Below are positions 23,753 through 33,999 of a DNA stretch of 64,000 bases, one piece after another. The stretch is from Paracentrotus lividus. Lineage: Eukaryota; Echinodermata; Echinoidea; Camarodonta; Echinidae. How positions within the stretch are numbered: the stretch's first letter is position 1; each line of letters begins with the position of its first letter. The notes beneath the pieces are model-generated. The model made no database searches and had not been told where the DNA came from. It saw nothing but the letters and a program-made list of their open reading frames with translations. The position numbers and the translations under genes are program-made. The stretch spans positions 15,735,246 to 15,799,245 of the forward strand of contig CALNVZ010003426.1 in the NCBI GenBank assembly GCA_940671915.1. The letters are read 5' to 3'.

Positions 23753-23825
23753 GCGACCCGATCTGGTTTTGAACCAGGGACCTTCTGGTATAAAGAAACC
23801 ATTGCTCTACTAACCCTTGCCATTA
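23753..23825 (-). other. tRNA-like sequence (tRNA pseudogene or SINE head)
   Basis: On the minus strand, a box-A-like TAGTAGAGCAATGG, an anticodon-like stem-loop TTCT..AGAA with a seven-base loop, and a T-arm CTGGTTCAAAACCAG follow in the right order and spacing. The acceptor ends do not pair, so it is not a functional tRNA. Confidence 0.55.
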
Positions 23826-24124
23826 TTATAACATATAACTGCATTGCAGAATTAAAAAAGAAGGCAAAGAAAAGTTTGGTGGCCTCAGTTCAGAAGTGAC
23901 ATCACTTCCTACATGTTTCCTGTGGTGAACTGCAATCACCCATAACCGAGTCCATCTCCCAAAAAGGACAAATCGAGAGCGAGTATTTTTCTTCCTTTTT
24001 TTTTGCGGCGGGGGGGCGGGGCTAGAGGTTCATCAATAGCATTAAACCAAATACAAAGGTATCAAAAAAAGAAAACACGGAGGAAGATACAAGTATAGGC
24101 ATAAGGGAGAAAGAGAGATAAGTA

Positions 24125-24290
24125 AGAGTTGGAAAGTACAATAAAAGGAAGAGAGTGGGAGAGAGAGAGAGAGAGATGGGGTGGGACATTCACAAACCAA
24201 CCACCAACCAAACCGAGATAGAGAGAGAGAGAGAGAGAGGAGAGGAGAGGGGGGAATACTAGGGAGAGAGAGAGAGAGAGAGAATAAAAA
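24125..24290. repeat. (GA)n-rich segment in several blocks
   Basis: Four GAGAGA runs separated by short non-repeat pieces. The long minus-strand open frame over it is an effect of composition. Confidence 0.9.
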
Positions 24291-24362
24291 ATTGTGAAAG
24301 AGATCAAACTATACATGTTGAGATAGGAAGGAGAGGAAGAAGATAGGGAATGAGGAACAATA

Positions 24363-24492
24363 CAGTGCGTCCTAGAAACAGTATACCCAACTTTGAGAGC
24401 TTCATGTAAAAAAAAAAACTTTATTTGTGTCCTTTGCCAGACTATATCATGTGTACCTGTGCTTTTATGCATGACTGAGCACTTCTGCAAAA

Positions 24493-24525
<33 letters not shown>

Positions 24526-25434
24526 GAAAAGAAAGCAAGAAAGAAAAAGAAAAGGTTTCAAAATCCCCTTGTACCAAGTTTTGGCACAAGCAACCCGTGC
24601 ATTTTTGTTTCTTGTAAGGCTTGCCTTACAGGAACTAACATCCTTGTATAGCACCACCTTAAGTCCTCAACTATTCAATTCTGCCCTGATTCCTAACCCA
24701 TAATGCAACATCCTGAGCAGTGAAGTTTCGTAATACTGACCCAAACGAATGATAACACACTAACATAATACTCAATACATTGATATCCGAATAATAATGT
24801 TAACAAGTTGCAAAACAAATACTTTTCCCCTCAAAACATTTTAGTTTCCTTGAAACAAATAAAATTAAAGGCTTTTACAGTCACTCCAATATTGATAGAT
24901 TTATCAAAAGGTATACTCTTTTAGACTAGCTATTTATAACACACAGTCAATAGGAGTGTTGTTCAGTATGAATGGTTGATCAGGAAGCAATGTTTTTTTT
25001 TCGATATCGTCTTGTTCCAAGTTTGTGCAGAAGCAACCCATGTATTGCAATTGTCCAAGTAATATTTCATCCCTTGTGAATGACCCAAATTATGAATGCC
25101 TTTGGTGAAGTTTCATATGCTCTTGGTGTTATGACACTTGCAAGAGCATTCATTTTTTGAATCATTCACAAACATGACAAGGGACAATATATCACTTGGA
25201 CAGTTAAAATACATTGGTTTCGTCTGCCCAAACTTGGTACAAGATGATATCGGGGAAAAAAATCACAAACGCTCAGTCATCCGTGACAGCAAAGTTATAG
25301 ATTTGGTACTTTTGAAAAGAATATGAAATATTCTTAAACATGAAATAAAAATCAATGTCACATAAATTATGGTGCACGACTCTAATACGAAGTTCTCATG
25401 ACAAGGTTGGATCCCTTTTTTCTGGGACGCACTG
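24363..25434. mobile_element. 1072-bp non-autonomous mariner-type element
   Basis: CAGTGCGTCCTAGAAACAG at the left and TTTTTTCTGGGACGCACTG at the right are inverse, with TA flanking both ends (24361-24362, 25435-25436). ACCAAGTTT..GCAAGCAACCC(G/A)TG sequences recur inside. No transposase motif is readable. Confidence 0.85.
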
Positions 25435-25834
25435 TATAAACAGACCTCAACTAGTTCAATGTTACTTCGTAGATTTATCCTTCTTTACTGTCAGACATTT
25501 TTCACGCTTCTGTATTTATTACATGCTATTATTATCATCTCCTTTGTTATGGCATAAACACAAATATGTACTCTGTTCAAAATAGCTTGCAATGACGTAC
25601 GCGAAGTTCTAAAAATAGCCATTTCAAGGTAGGTTTTCACTGAGGTGTAAAACTTCTTTCCTACTTTTGATTTCGACTGCATCGGAAGTCGGAAGATAAA
25701 ATGGTTCTGTTTTTATTTAATTGTAAAATAGAATACAACCAAAGTTTTTTTTTTTTTTTTTTAATTTTGGACGTTCATCGCAACTATAATCATGCAAACA
25801 CCTTATTTTTTTTTTTTAAAGAACTCTCAGTAAC

Positions 25835-25835
<1 letters not shown>

Positions 25836-25876
<41 letters not shown>

Positions 25877-25892
25877 TTGTTGTTGTTGTTGC
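25836..25892. repeat. T40 followed by (GTT)5
   Basis: Forty T from 25836 to 25875, then GTTGTTGTTGTTGTTG. Shorter T runs occur just upstream at 25746 and 25806. Confidence 0.95.
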
Positions 25893-25980
25893 ATGATTTC
25901 TCTTTATGATCACTGGAGTTCAGCCGAGTCGACGAAATAGTTGAGGTGATAAATTAACTCAATTACAAATAAAAAATTAG

Positions 25981-26110
25981 CTTTAATTCAATTCAATTCA
26001 ATTCATCTTTATTTTTCATTTCCACAGAAATTCTATGTACATTTAAACAAAAAAGAATCGTGCAATATAACATTTCAATAAAACAATTTACAAAAAGATT
26101 CTTTAACTGC
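25981..26110 (-). mobile_element. Possible 3' end of a non-LTR retrotransposon
   Basis: (AATTC)n followed by CATCTTTATTTTTCATTTCCACAG. Its reverse complement ends like the segment near 33600-33640 (TGTGGAAATAAATAAATGAAAA). The microsatellite-like tail and shared 3' sequence suggest a common LINE family, but no reverse transcriptase is present. Confidence 0.35.
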
Positions 26111-26266
26111 ACAGAAGAAATAAGGACACAAATTTTGCTGGAGCAATGAATATGACTTATTTGCTCCAGCAAAATTTGTGACTTTAATTATCATCTCACT
26201 TTTTTTGTTTTTTTTTTGCTTTTCAGATCGCATTCCCCCCCTCTCTCTCTCTCTATAAAAAAAGAC

Positions 26267-26330
26267 AAAAACAAACAAACAAACAAACAAACAAACAAAC
26301 AAACAAACAAAACAAACAAACAAACAGACA
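26267..26330. repeat. (CAAA)n microsatellite
   Basis: About fifteen CAAA units, preceded by a short (CT)n run. Confidence 0.95.
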
Positions 26331-26339
26331 ACCGAATTT

Positions 26340-27315
26340 TCAAAATATATTGGGCAGGCCGAAAATGACCTTTGTTTCAGATATCAAAAGAACTGTATTT
26401 TACCGAAAAAATGTAAGATTGCAACGAACTTGTTACATTTTGCATAATTAATCGATGTATTATTTGATATCATCCAAACATCGCAAATTAGTTCAAAATA
26501 ATTATGTTTTTTCATACTATAACTTAATGTGTTTTAATCGATATTGGTGTTCTTTTGCCCTAATCGTAAAATCATGTTCACAGGGATATAACTTTAATTA
26601 TACGATGTTTACGATTTAGAAAAAATGGCAATAAAGAGTGTTTCCGTACATTTGAATTGATGTGACTCGCAAAGATATGAACTACTAGTATAAAGATCTT
26701 TTGTTTACTATATTCCTAATTAGCAGCAATCATTTTCGAGTCATAACAATTATGATCTTTTTATTCTTTCGTCATTGTTTATATTACTCTAGCGTGTTTC
26801 CTCTGTGACCTTTCAAAGTCACCCTTTCACTTTCTCTATCATCATGATCATTGAGAGTTCATAAATCAAGTTTTCTCAATGAAATATAAAAACTGAATGG
26901 TTTCTTTTCCCATGAGTGCAGTAATAGCAAGGGCTAAATTCGTAAATGTGTTTTTATATAATAATAACAATACTTAACATGCTTAAAGTTACACGATCCT
27001 GTGGAAAATTTCCCGAGGCTACCATGGAAGTGGAGTATGTTTTTTCTACTCAAGTGGAATCATTTTTCTTCGGCTTGAGTTTCATTAACGTTTTCATCCC
27101 AGTTTTCATACGACGGGGTCATGACGATTTTAGACTTCCCCAAACTTTCCCGGGGACAATTAAAAAGAAAATGTTCGCCCTATATCATGTATATACCTCC
27201 ACAATATCGATTTTACCCTCTTTCTCTTTTAGAGCCCCCTTTTTGTGGCCTATTGTGGTACAGGCTTTTGATTTTACACCAAAGCTAGTTAAACCGACCA
27301 GTTATAGGCCTACCG
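26340..27315. other. Unassigned AT-rich sequence
   Basis: A 124-codon plus-strand frame ends at 27320. Part of it (CATCCCAGTTTTCATACG region) is loosely similar to 34585-34690, which argues for an old dispersed repeat rather than a gene. Confidence 0.3.
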
Positions 27316-27635
27316 TGTAGTTTGTTGTTCCGAAGGTTTGTTACTCCGAAATTGAAGTAGGGTTCGTAAGTCCGAAAACGAAAGAGGGTTCGTTATCCTG
27401 CAAGTTCGACTTAGTAAGTCTAACGAACCCTATTTCATTTTCGGAGTAACGAACCAAATCTCATTTCAGAACAATGAAACTTTGGACTATTGTTAGGACA
27501 AACGAACCTCATTTCATTTTGGTAAACAACAATTAAGGAATAATAGGAAATTTACGTTTTCGGACGAACGGCTCTTCGGAACAACAAACCCTATTTCGTT
27601 TTCGGATAAATGAACCTCCGGAACAACGAGCTGTA
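27316..27635. mobile_element. ~320-bp fold-back with AACGAACCCTATTTC units
   Basis: GTTGTTCCGAAGGTTTGTTA at the left is inverted by GAACCTCCGGAACAACG at the right. CGAACC(C/T)(T/C)ATTTCATTTT and its reverse complement alternate through the interior, so several alternative hairpins are possible. Confidence 0.8.
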
Positions 27636-27951
27636 GGCCTAAAACTATTTCTTTTTTCATATATTATCATTTGGTGTTATTTATTCCTGAATAATGACTA
27701 TTCTGAAATTTTCTTATCACAGCATGGAGGAAAGAGTCCATGATCACAGGTGGAATGAGTAGATTAGAATGATGGATGAGGCAATATTATTCTGAAGTAT
27801 GATTTTATTTGGTTGGAGGGCATGGGTGAAACCGTAGGCCTATAGTCTTGTAGGTACAGACTGTATTATAACTTTTGAAAATAATTCGGTGAATCCTTTA
27901 GTCTAAAACCTAAAAATCTGCTTGTACCACTAAAACATCTGTCTCAAGTGA

Positions 27952-28240
27952 AGCGTCGTGGTGTAGTGGTTCTGACTCTCGCCTTTCAATCAGAGGGTCG
28001 CAGGTTCGAATCCCAACCCGGCGTTAATTTCCTTCGGCAAGATATTCATCCACAATTTGCTGCACTCGACCCAGGTGAGGTGAATGGGGACCTGGTAGGA
28101 ATATTTATGCCTTGAAACGCAGCGCGCGTAACAGCTGCACTGCTAAAGCCAGGGTAATTATGCTGCATAATTTGAGACTTCTGGTAAAGTAAGTGTTAGG
28201 CGCTATATAAGCAAGTATAATTATTATTATTATCATTAAT
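27952..28240 (+). mobile_element. tRNA-derived SINE, apparently full length
   Basis: The head has a box A TGGTGTAGTGGT (27959-27970) and a perfect box B GGTTCGAATCC (28003-28013) of the RNA polymerase III promoter. The body (CACTCGACCCAGGTG, GGGGACCTGG, GCCAGGGTAAT) leads to CGCTATATAAGC and an (ATT)n tail ending near 28240. The anticodon arm is degenerate, so it is not a tRNA gene. The body is of a kind I associate with echinoderm and other marine invertebrate SINEs. Confidence 0.85.
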
Positions 28241-28619
28241 CGACTGTAGCTCCCCATGGACTATCTTTATTTGAGTCATGTAACTTACTATTATTGAATA
28301 GCCTACTATTTTTTGATAGGTGGGCCCAGGACAATTCACAAGCTCTGCTTCTCGGTGGACCTCTCCATTTCCAACGTAATATTCAAGTTTGGAATATATA
28401 ATTCTGACATATTATATTTTGTATTGCATGTTTTGCTATCTCAAAATGTTACATTCCAATGATATTTGTATGAATTTTGTACTTTTTTGTTGGAAATGGA
28501 AAAAAAAAAAACTTAACTAAAGATTGGACTCATGAGTGGTACAAGCTTGCAGCTTTCCAAAGTTGATTTGATGAGATCATTATTGTCATTTTAATTGTGG
28601 ACCAATTTTACCATCTCCC

Positions 28620-28750
28620 CAGTTGAACCTTGCTCGTCGAGGGGCTACTTCCAAGTAATACCTCCCCGGAAGATTCCGGGGAAGGAGCCGTTGGGGAGCC
28701 GATGCAACCGCGAGTAGGGGGTCTCCCTTCCTGACTTATCTCTCTGCGTT
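28620..28750. other. GC-rich structured segment, unidentified
   Basis: An island of much higher GC than its flanks with the hairpin CCCCGGAAGATTCCGGGG (28664-28681) and a second potential stem around GGAGCCGTTGGGGAGCC. I cannot match it to a known snRNA, 5S rRNA or tRNA. Confidence 0.35.
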
Positions 28751-28964
28751 TCACCGGGGCGAACAAACAAAACAAGATTATTTGAACAAAACGAAACTAT
28801 TTGCGCAAAGCAAGAATGTTTGATTAAAAAGGAGAATATTTGAACTCTGCAGGTTGATAACCGGCATAGACACGCTCCATTATTTTATTTGCTAAATTGT
28901 GTTTGATTTAACCATCAAGCCATTCAGAAATGAAGGTTAATTTCAAATTTTGTTCGTTACTTAA

Positions 28965-29472
28965 TGCGGCGGTCACAACCCGCCGTATCGTCGACGTGCA
29001 ACTCCTTACGATGGATTTCGTAGAAAATTCGTGCAGCGGAGGTACCTTGCAGGTACAATGCATGTACGACATGCAGGAAGTTTTTTACAATACCCTTACT
29101 ATAGAAACGCAGGAATCGCAGAAGTTGACTTATGCAGCGGTCACAACTCGTCGTATAGGCTACGGGGCACGTGCCATCGACGTAGCCTGCGTTGCATCTG
29201 CAATGCACGCACAGGTCCTGGGTCAACTTCTGCGATTCCTGCGTTTCTGTAGTAAGGGTATTGTAAAAACTTTCTGCACGTCGTACATGCATTGCACCTG
29301 CAAGGTACCTCCGCTGCACGAATTTTCTACGAAATCCATCGTAGGGAGTTGCACGTCGAAGGTACAGCGAGTTGTGACCGCCGCATTAGGACCTGTGCGT
29401 GCATTGCACATGCAACGCAGGCTACGTTGATGGCACGTGCCCCGTAGCCTACGACGAGTTGTGACCGCCGCA
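28965..29472. mobile_element. TGCGGCGGTCACAAC MITE carrying another copy of itself
   Basis: The outer element has TGCGGCGGTCACAACCCG at 28965 and the inverse ending at 29472. Removing the inner copy (29133-29385) and one TTA leaves about 252 bp, matching the 251-bp copy at 12680. The outer flanks are TTAA on the left and TTA on the right. Confidence 0.92.
29133..29385. mobile_element. 253-bp MITE inserted in opposite orientation inside its own family member
   Basis: TGCAGCGGTCACAACTCG at the left and its inverse (GTTGTGACCGCCGCA) at the right, flanked by TTA at 29130-29132 and 29386-29388. The uninterrupted target, GTTGAATTAGGACC, is preserved in the 12680 copy. Its interior reads as the reverse complement of the outer copy's. 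Confidence 0.93.
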
Positions 29473-29475
29473 TTA

Positions 29476-30338
29476 GGAGGTCGATGTTTGACATTGACTA
29501 TTCATTCAACTGTGTATTTTCTTCATTCAATTTTATCGATGTATATTCAAGAAATTATTATTGAAGAAATTTATGGCAAAAACTTATTCTATACAACTCA
29601 CAAAAGAGTCTGAATTTTTCAAAAATAGGAATAACTTATTGCAAAGGAAAAAAAAAAGTCCTGTCACTTGTGTCAATTCGAAAGCCTAGTCAGATCAAAT
29701 TCCTGTACAATATGATATATTTTGCTCTCAAAATAGCTCATGCGCTGCATAGTTTTGATCCTCGATGCGCGCATTATACTATTATAGCTTATTGTTCACA
29801 GGGCAATTAAAAGCTTGAATTCTCAGCTTTCGGAGATGGTACATTCATTTTAATTGATTAAAAAAGTCCTGCAACTTTGAACATAATCATAAGAGGTTCT
29901 TTCCTGCGACTAGTCAATATTTACGCTTATCACATGCGTATCGCATATAACAGTCATGTGAACGGCGTCTTCACAAGACTTGTGACAAGTTCACAATCTA
30001 TGTCATTGTTTTGAGCATCAATTTATATGAATTGCATATTCTGATTACAACTTCAGCACAATAATGTTATAAGCTTGCCCAAATGTGTATTTCCTCCATC
30101 TGGTCTGGAGAATCTATTAACTAACAACATGATAAAATTTCATCAATTTCTTTCATCTCCACTAGTAGATTGCTCAACCGAACGGACAATACCATTTCAC
30201 TGGAGGGAACCTTCAAAGTTTTAATTTATGAGGAGATAGAATTAACATATTTATGATAAATATACGGAATACCTGAAATAAATGTATGAAAAATTTATGA
30301 TAAACGAGATATAAAAGACCGTTATAAATTTGCATACA
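29476..30338. other. Unassigned AT-rich sequence
   Basis: No coding, RNA or repeat feature recognised. Confidence 0.4.
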
Positions 30339-30905
30339 CTGTAAAAAAAAATAATACAGCAAAGTGATGTCAGCAGAGTCGCCATACACAAATTAATTTA
30401 AAATAACAGTTTTGCTGTAAATTTCTCCTCTAATAATAATGAAAGAGAAGAATACAAAATCATTAGAGTTCTATTACACAGTTGGTTAAAATGGAACAAA
30501 TATGTTACTCCTGGGTGGTGTTGCATAAAACTTTTTTTCTAACCTGAGTTTTCTCGGGTTAAAAATCTCAGCTTATGTAAACCTATTTCTTAGGTTATTC
30601 AACCTGAGTTTTAAAACTCCCTAAATATTTATTGCATTAATACTTTTGAAAACTCTGGTACGTTTTTATGCAGTGGAAAAAACAGTAAAAAATCCAGAAA
30701 AATATTGCAACCGGAGTTTTCGGACTTTAACCGGAGTTTTCAGATTTTAACCGGAAAAAACTCCGGTTAGAAGTTTTATGCAACGGGGTCCTGATGTATA
30801 TTTTGTATTTCTCATATAATTATTTGCAGGAGAAATTTACAACAAAACTGTTTTTTATAATACGTTATGTAAAAATACAAATATTTTTTACAATGTAATG
30901 TTACG
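30339..30905. repeat. Inverted-repeat element with ACACTGTAAAAAAA ends, interrupted by a fold-back
   Basis: ACACTGTAAAAAAAAATAAT at 30339 and ATTTTTTACAATGT near 30885 are inverse, and AACAGTTTTGCTGTAAATTTCTCC near 30405 pairs with GGAGAAATTTACAACAAAACTG near 30828. The stretch 30519-30793 is the inserted fold-back element. Confidence 0.65.
30519..30793. mobile_element. ~275-bp fold-back element, GTTGCATAAAACTT termini, copy 2
   Basis: Reverse complement of the 7081 copy: begins GGGTGGTGTTGCATAAAACT, has ACCTGAGTTTTCTCGGGTTA and ends GAAGTTTTATGCAACGGGGT. It sits inside a larger inverted-repeat element (30339-30905), so it is the younger insertion. Confidence 0.85.
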
Positions 30906-31812
30906 ATAAAAAATATCTAAAATTAAAAGTCGGTGTACCAGATTATTTACAGGCCCTTTTTTATAAGACAAATCTTTAGGGAATTGAGGATAATATTTGT
31001 TTACAACTTACTGACATAACAGAAATATTATTGTCGATATTAGAGGGTTTGTGAATGCGGAGAGGAGGAGACCATGAGTCACCTCATACAATGCCCTTTT
31101 CTCCCTTCCCCCTGTTCCCCAGCTGATCTTACTATACCCTTTCGCCTAATGGGATCGCCTGCGTTCAGTATCTAATGGGTAGAGTCTGAATCAAATTCTA
31201 ATTCACAAATAAACAAAAATTGAGAGAAAAGACACGAGAAGAAAAAGAAAAGGGCACCAAATCTGCTCTCGCCGTAAAATTCAAATTTTCAAAAAGATTC
31301 AACATGTAACAAAGTGGTGTAATTGTCACATTGCTCATTTTAGAGTTGGATTGTTTAACCAGTATAATTGAAATTAACGAATACCAAAATTATAACCCAG
31401 TGAGTGAAGCTGCGTGTGCAGATTTTTTTTTAATACCCCCCCCCCCATAAGCTTGCAATAAGCTGTATCTTGTACCATCCCTTCACAAAATTGGAAATTT
31501 CGCAGATTGTTGCAATTTTCATAACTGTATTGCCCTGATCTGTTTGCTGTTACTCAAGTTTTTTTCCCGTCGTTGGAATATGAGATTCCAAACTCTGATG
31601 GCACCAATTACACTGCTAGTTGTAAGTGTATAAAGGTATAGAGTTAAATTATTTCGTAATACTTTGAAATTCCCAGAAAAAAAATCTTCTGTCAATATAT
31701 GCATCTTATTTATTTTTTCTTCTTCTTCCTTCCCCTACATACTTCCATCAAGTACATCATATTTTCTATATATCCATCATGAACATGAAACTAAATTTAG
31801 ATACATGCATGC

Positions 31813-31813
31813 A

Positions 31814-31844
<31 letters not shown>

Positions 31845-31847
31845 TTT

Positions 31848-31898
<51 letters not shown>

Positions 31899-31907
31899 CT
31901 CTCTCAA
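31813..31907. repeat. (TC)n microsatellite
   Basis: Two blocks of CT repeats separated by CACTCTTTTTCTTT. The open frames across it are compositional. Confidence 0.95.
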
Positions 31908-32266
31908 TGACATGGTCTTCAAGGGCATAATTCCGTTTTATTTGAGTCTTGAGAGGTCACGTGTTGGTCAAACCCCTGCACATGGTCCAAGCGGGGAATT
32001 CCCTGAATTTCTTTTAGATTACATCATGAGGTTGTAATCCTTAGCGGCACTTCATACTGTCAAAATAGTTAGATAACTTTATCTTTAATAGGCAGCTGTT
32101 GTTTGAAGATGTTACGTAAAATTATCCAATAGAAAGATACACCAGTTTTAATCATGTTCCATGCACTTTATACCGTAAATCTATATTTTCCTTGGGAAAT
32201 ATAAACAATGTCAGTTTGATGTATATAGACCGGCATAATTATATGGTTCTCGATGAGGTTTCTATA

Positions 32267-32535
32267 CAGTGCGTCCCAGAAAAAAAAACCTTTGCTTGGC
32301 TTCATTTATTAATCATTCATTGTTTGAAGATAAGCCTCACAAGAAACAAAAGGCTACTTAGACTGTTGAACTTCATGGGGCGATTTTCGGACAGAGGTTT
32401 TTGAAAGCCTAAGTGCTATTAGCACAGATGGGTTACGCTTTAACATAGAATCTTTAAAACAATTAAATAACTTGTACATTCAAAATAATACAAGGCATTC
32501 AAAGTTGGATATGTACTTTTTTTTGGGACGCACTG
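32267..32535. mobile_element. 269-bp mariner-type MITE
   Basis: CAGTGCGTCCCAGAAAAAAA and TTTTTTGGGACGCACTG are inverse, with TA flanks at 32265-32266 and 32536-32537. Shortest of three relatives sharing these ends. Confidence 0.9.
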
Positions 32536-33261
32536 TATACTAATTGACCTTTAGCAAAATATAGACCGGTTTGAATCGAAGGGAGTTAATAAACTTTCGG
32601 GGGCTGGTATACTGGTGTACTGGGGCGTGGTTCCCCTCCTCTAAAAAAAAAGATAATGGATTTAGAATTACTGCAATGTTGCCCTTAAAGTTGGGAAAAC
32701 TTTGTATGCGTTCCGAGATCAATGATTCAGTCAATGACCATAGTTAAAAAAATAAAAACAAATTAAGATTAAAAAGATTAAGTCTTCAATTTATTGTTAG
32801 AAAATCCATTATTATGATTCAACAAATTAATTGTAATAAAACAAACAAACAAACAAGCAGACAAACATATAATTGTAAATGTAAGGGCGAAATTATATCA
32901 ACTTTACATCTCGATCTGTAAATTATTAGTGGCGAATCCAGGCGTGAACGAAAGAGCGCGCCCCCTCTATTTTTTATTTATTTTAAAAAAAAAATTATTT
33001 TTTTTAGAATCACACATTGAAATCATACTTCGAACATATATGTTATTAAGTTATATCTAAGAAAATTACCTTCTGTGCCCCCTCTATTTTCAAATATACC
33101 GTATACAGATCCAGGATCCGTATACGTTTTGCTAAATTTATAAATATCTTCATAAAAGGGGTTGTATATATTCTGAGTGATTCGGTCTTAAAAATGAATC
33201 AATTAAGAAATTGTCATATCATTGTCATTTGACTTCTAAACCATTTAAACGAGTTCAATTA

Positions 33262-33398
33262 CAGTGGCGGATCCAGGATATCAGGGGGAGGGGGGGGGGG
33301 CGCCGACTTTTTTCCCGATCTTAACAAATACAGTCAATGATGGTATTCAAATTTTAGAGGGCACCCGTCCCCTGCGCCCCAGTCTGGATCCGCCACTG
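33262..33398. mobile_element. CAGTGGCGGATCCAGG-type short TIR element, copy 3 (best preserved ends)
   Basis: CAGTGGCGGATCCAGGA at the left and TCTGGATCCGCCACTG at the right are close inverted repeats. The interior has a G run and ATACAGTCAATGATGG. AATTA flanks both ends (33257-33261 and 33399-33403), a partial candidate target duplication. Confidence 0.75.
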
Positions 33399-33404
33399 AA
33401 TTAT

Positions 33405-33640
33405 GTTAGTTAAGACCTTTTCGGCATTAAATTTGCTTCATTGGTTTCCATCGCAATACAGCCTCTACTTAATAATTCATTTTGATAAGTTACATATTGG
33501 ATATTGTTACAAATGTATTTTGTATTTTGACTATATCTATGTAAGCTTAATTTATCTTATTTCACTGATTGTTTTGTTGTGTAAATTATTTTTGCTGTAT
33601 TGTGGAAATAAATAAATGAAAAATGAAATGAAAATATTTA
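33405..33640 (+). mobile_element. Possible truncated 3' end of a non-LTR retrotransposon
   Basis: An AT-rich segment ending TGTGGAAATAAATAAATG and a short AAATG-rich tail, the same 3' terminus seen inverted at 25981. It contains no recognisable coding part. Confidence 0.35.
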
Positions 33641-33685
33641 AACCGACACAGCACGAAGCGACATGACGTAACAAAAGAAAAAAGA

Positions 33686-33845
33686 GAGAAGAAGAAGAAG
33701 AAGAAGAAGAAGAAGAAGAAGAAGAAGAAGAAGAAGAAGAAGAAGAAGAAGAAGAAGAAGAAGAAAAACGAAAGACGAAAGACGAAAGAAGAAAGAAGAA
33801 AGAAGAAAGAAGAAAGAAGAAAGAAGAAAGAAGAAGAAGAAGAGA
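33686..33845. repeat. (GAA)n followed by GAAAGAA units
   Basis: About 26 GAA triplets, then GAAAGAC and GAAAGAA 7-mers. The purine-only strand over about 160 bases gives overlapping Phe, Leu or Ser-only frames on the minus strand. Confidence 0.95.
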
Positions 33846-33999
33846 GAGAAAAACAAAAACCCACATCGAAATCGATGTATTTGACCCGTCCGACATTTAC
33901 CTACATTTACATTTTATTTGTAGGGACATGGTTCATTGGGATAGGAAGTAGATTTCCGGGCTCATTTATAGTCTGAATACAGACCTTTAATTGACAATT

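Noticed and set aside
26946-27320. 124-codon plus-strand frame
   Set aside because: Part of it resembles a second site at 34585-34690 at the nucleotide level, and the product has no motif, so an old repeat is more likely.
27952-28024. Functional tRNA gene
   Set aside because: Box A and B are good but the anticodon arm and acceptor do not pair, and the sequence continues into a SINE body and tail.
28930-29430. 166-codon plus-strand and 120-codon minus-strand frames
   Set aside because: Both are translations of the nested palindromic MITEs and mirror one another.
33552-33896. Minus-strand frames with Phe, Leu or Ser runs
   Set aside because: Translation of the (GAA)n tract in three frames.
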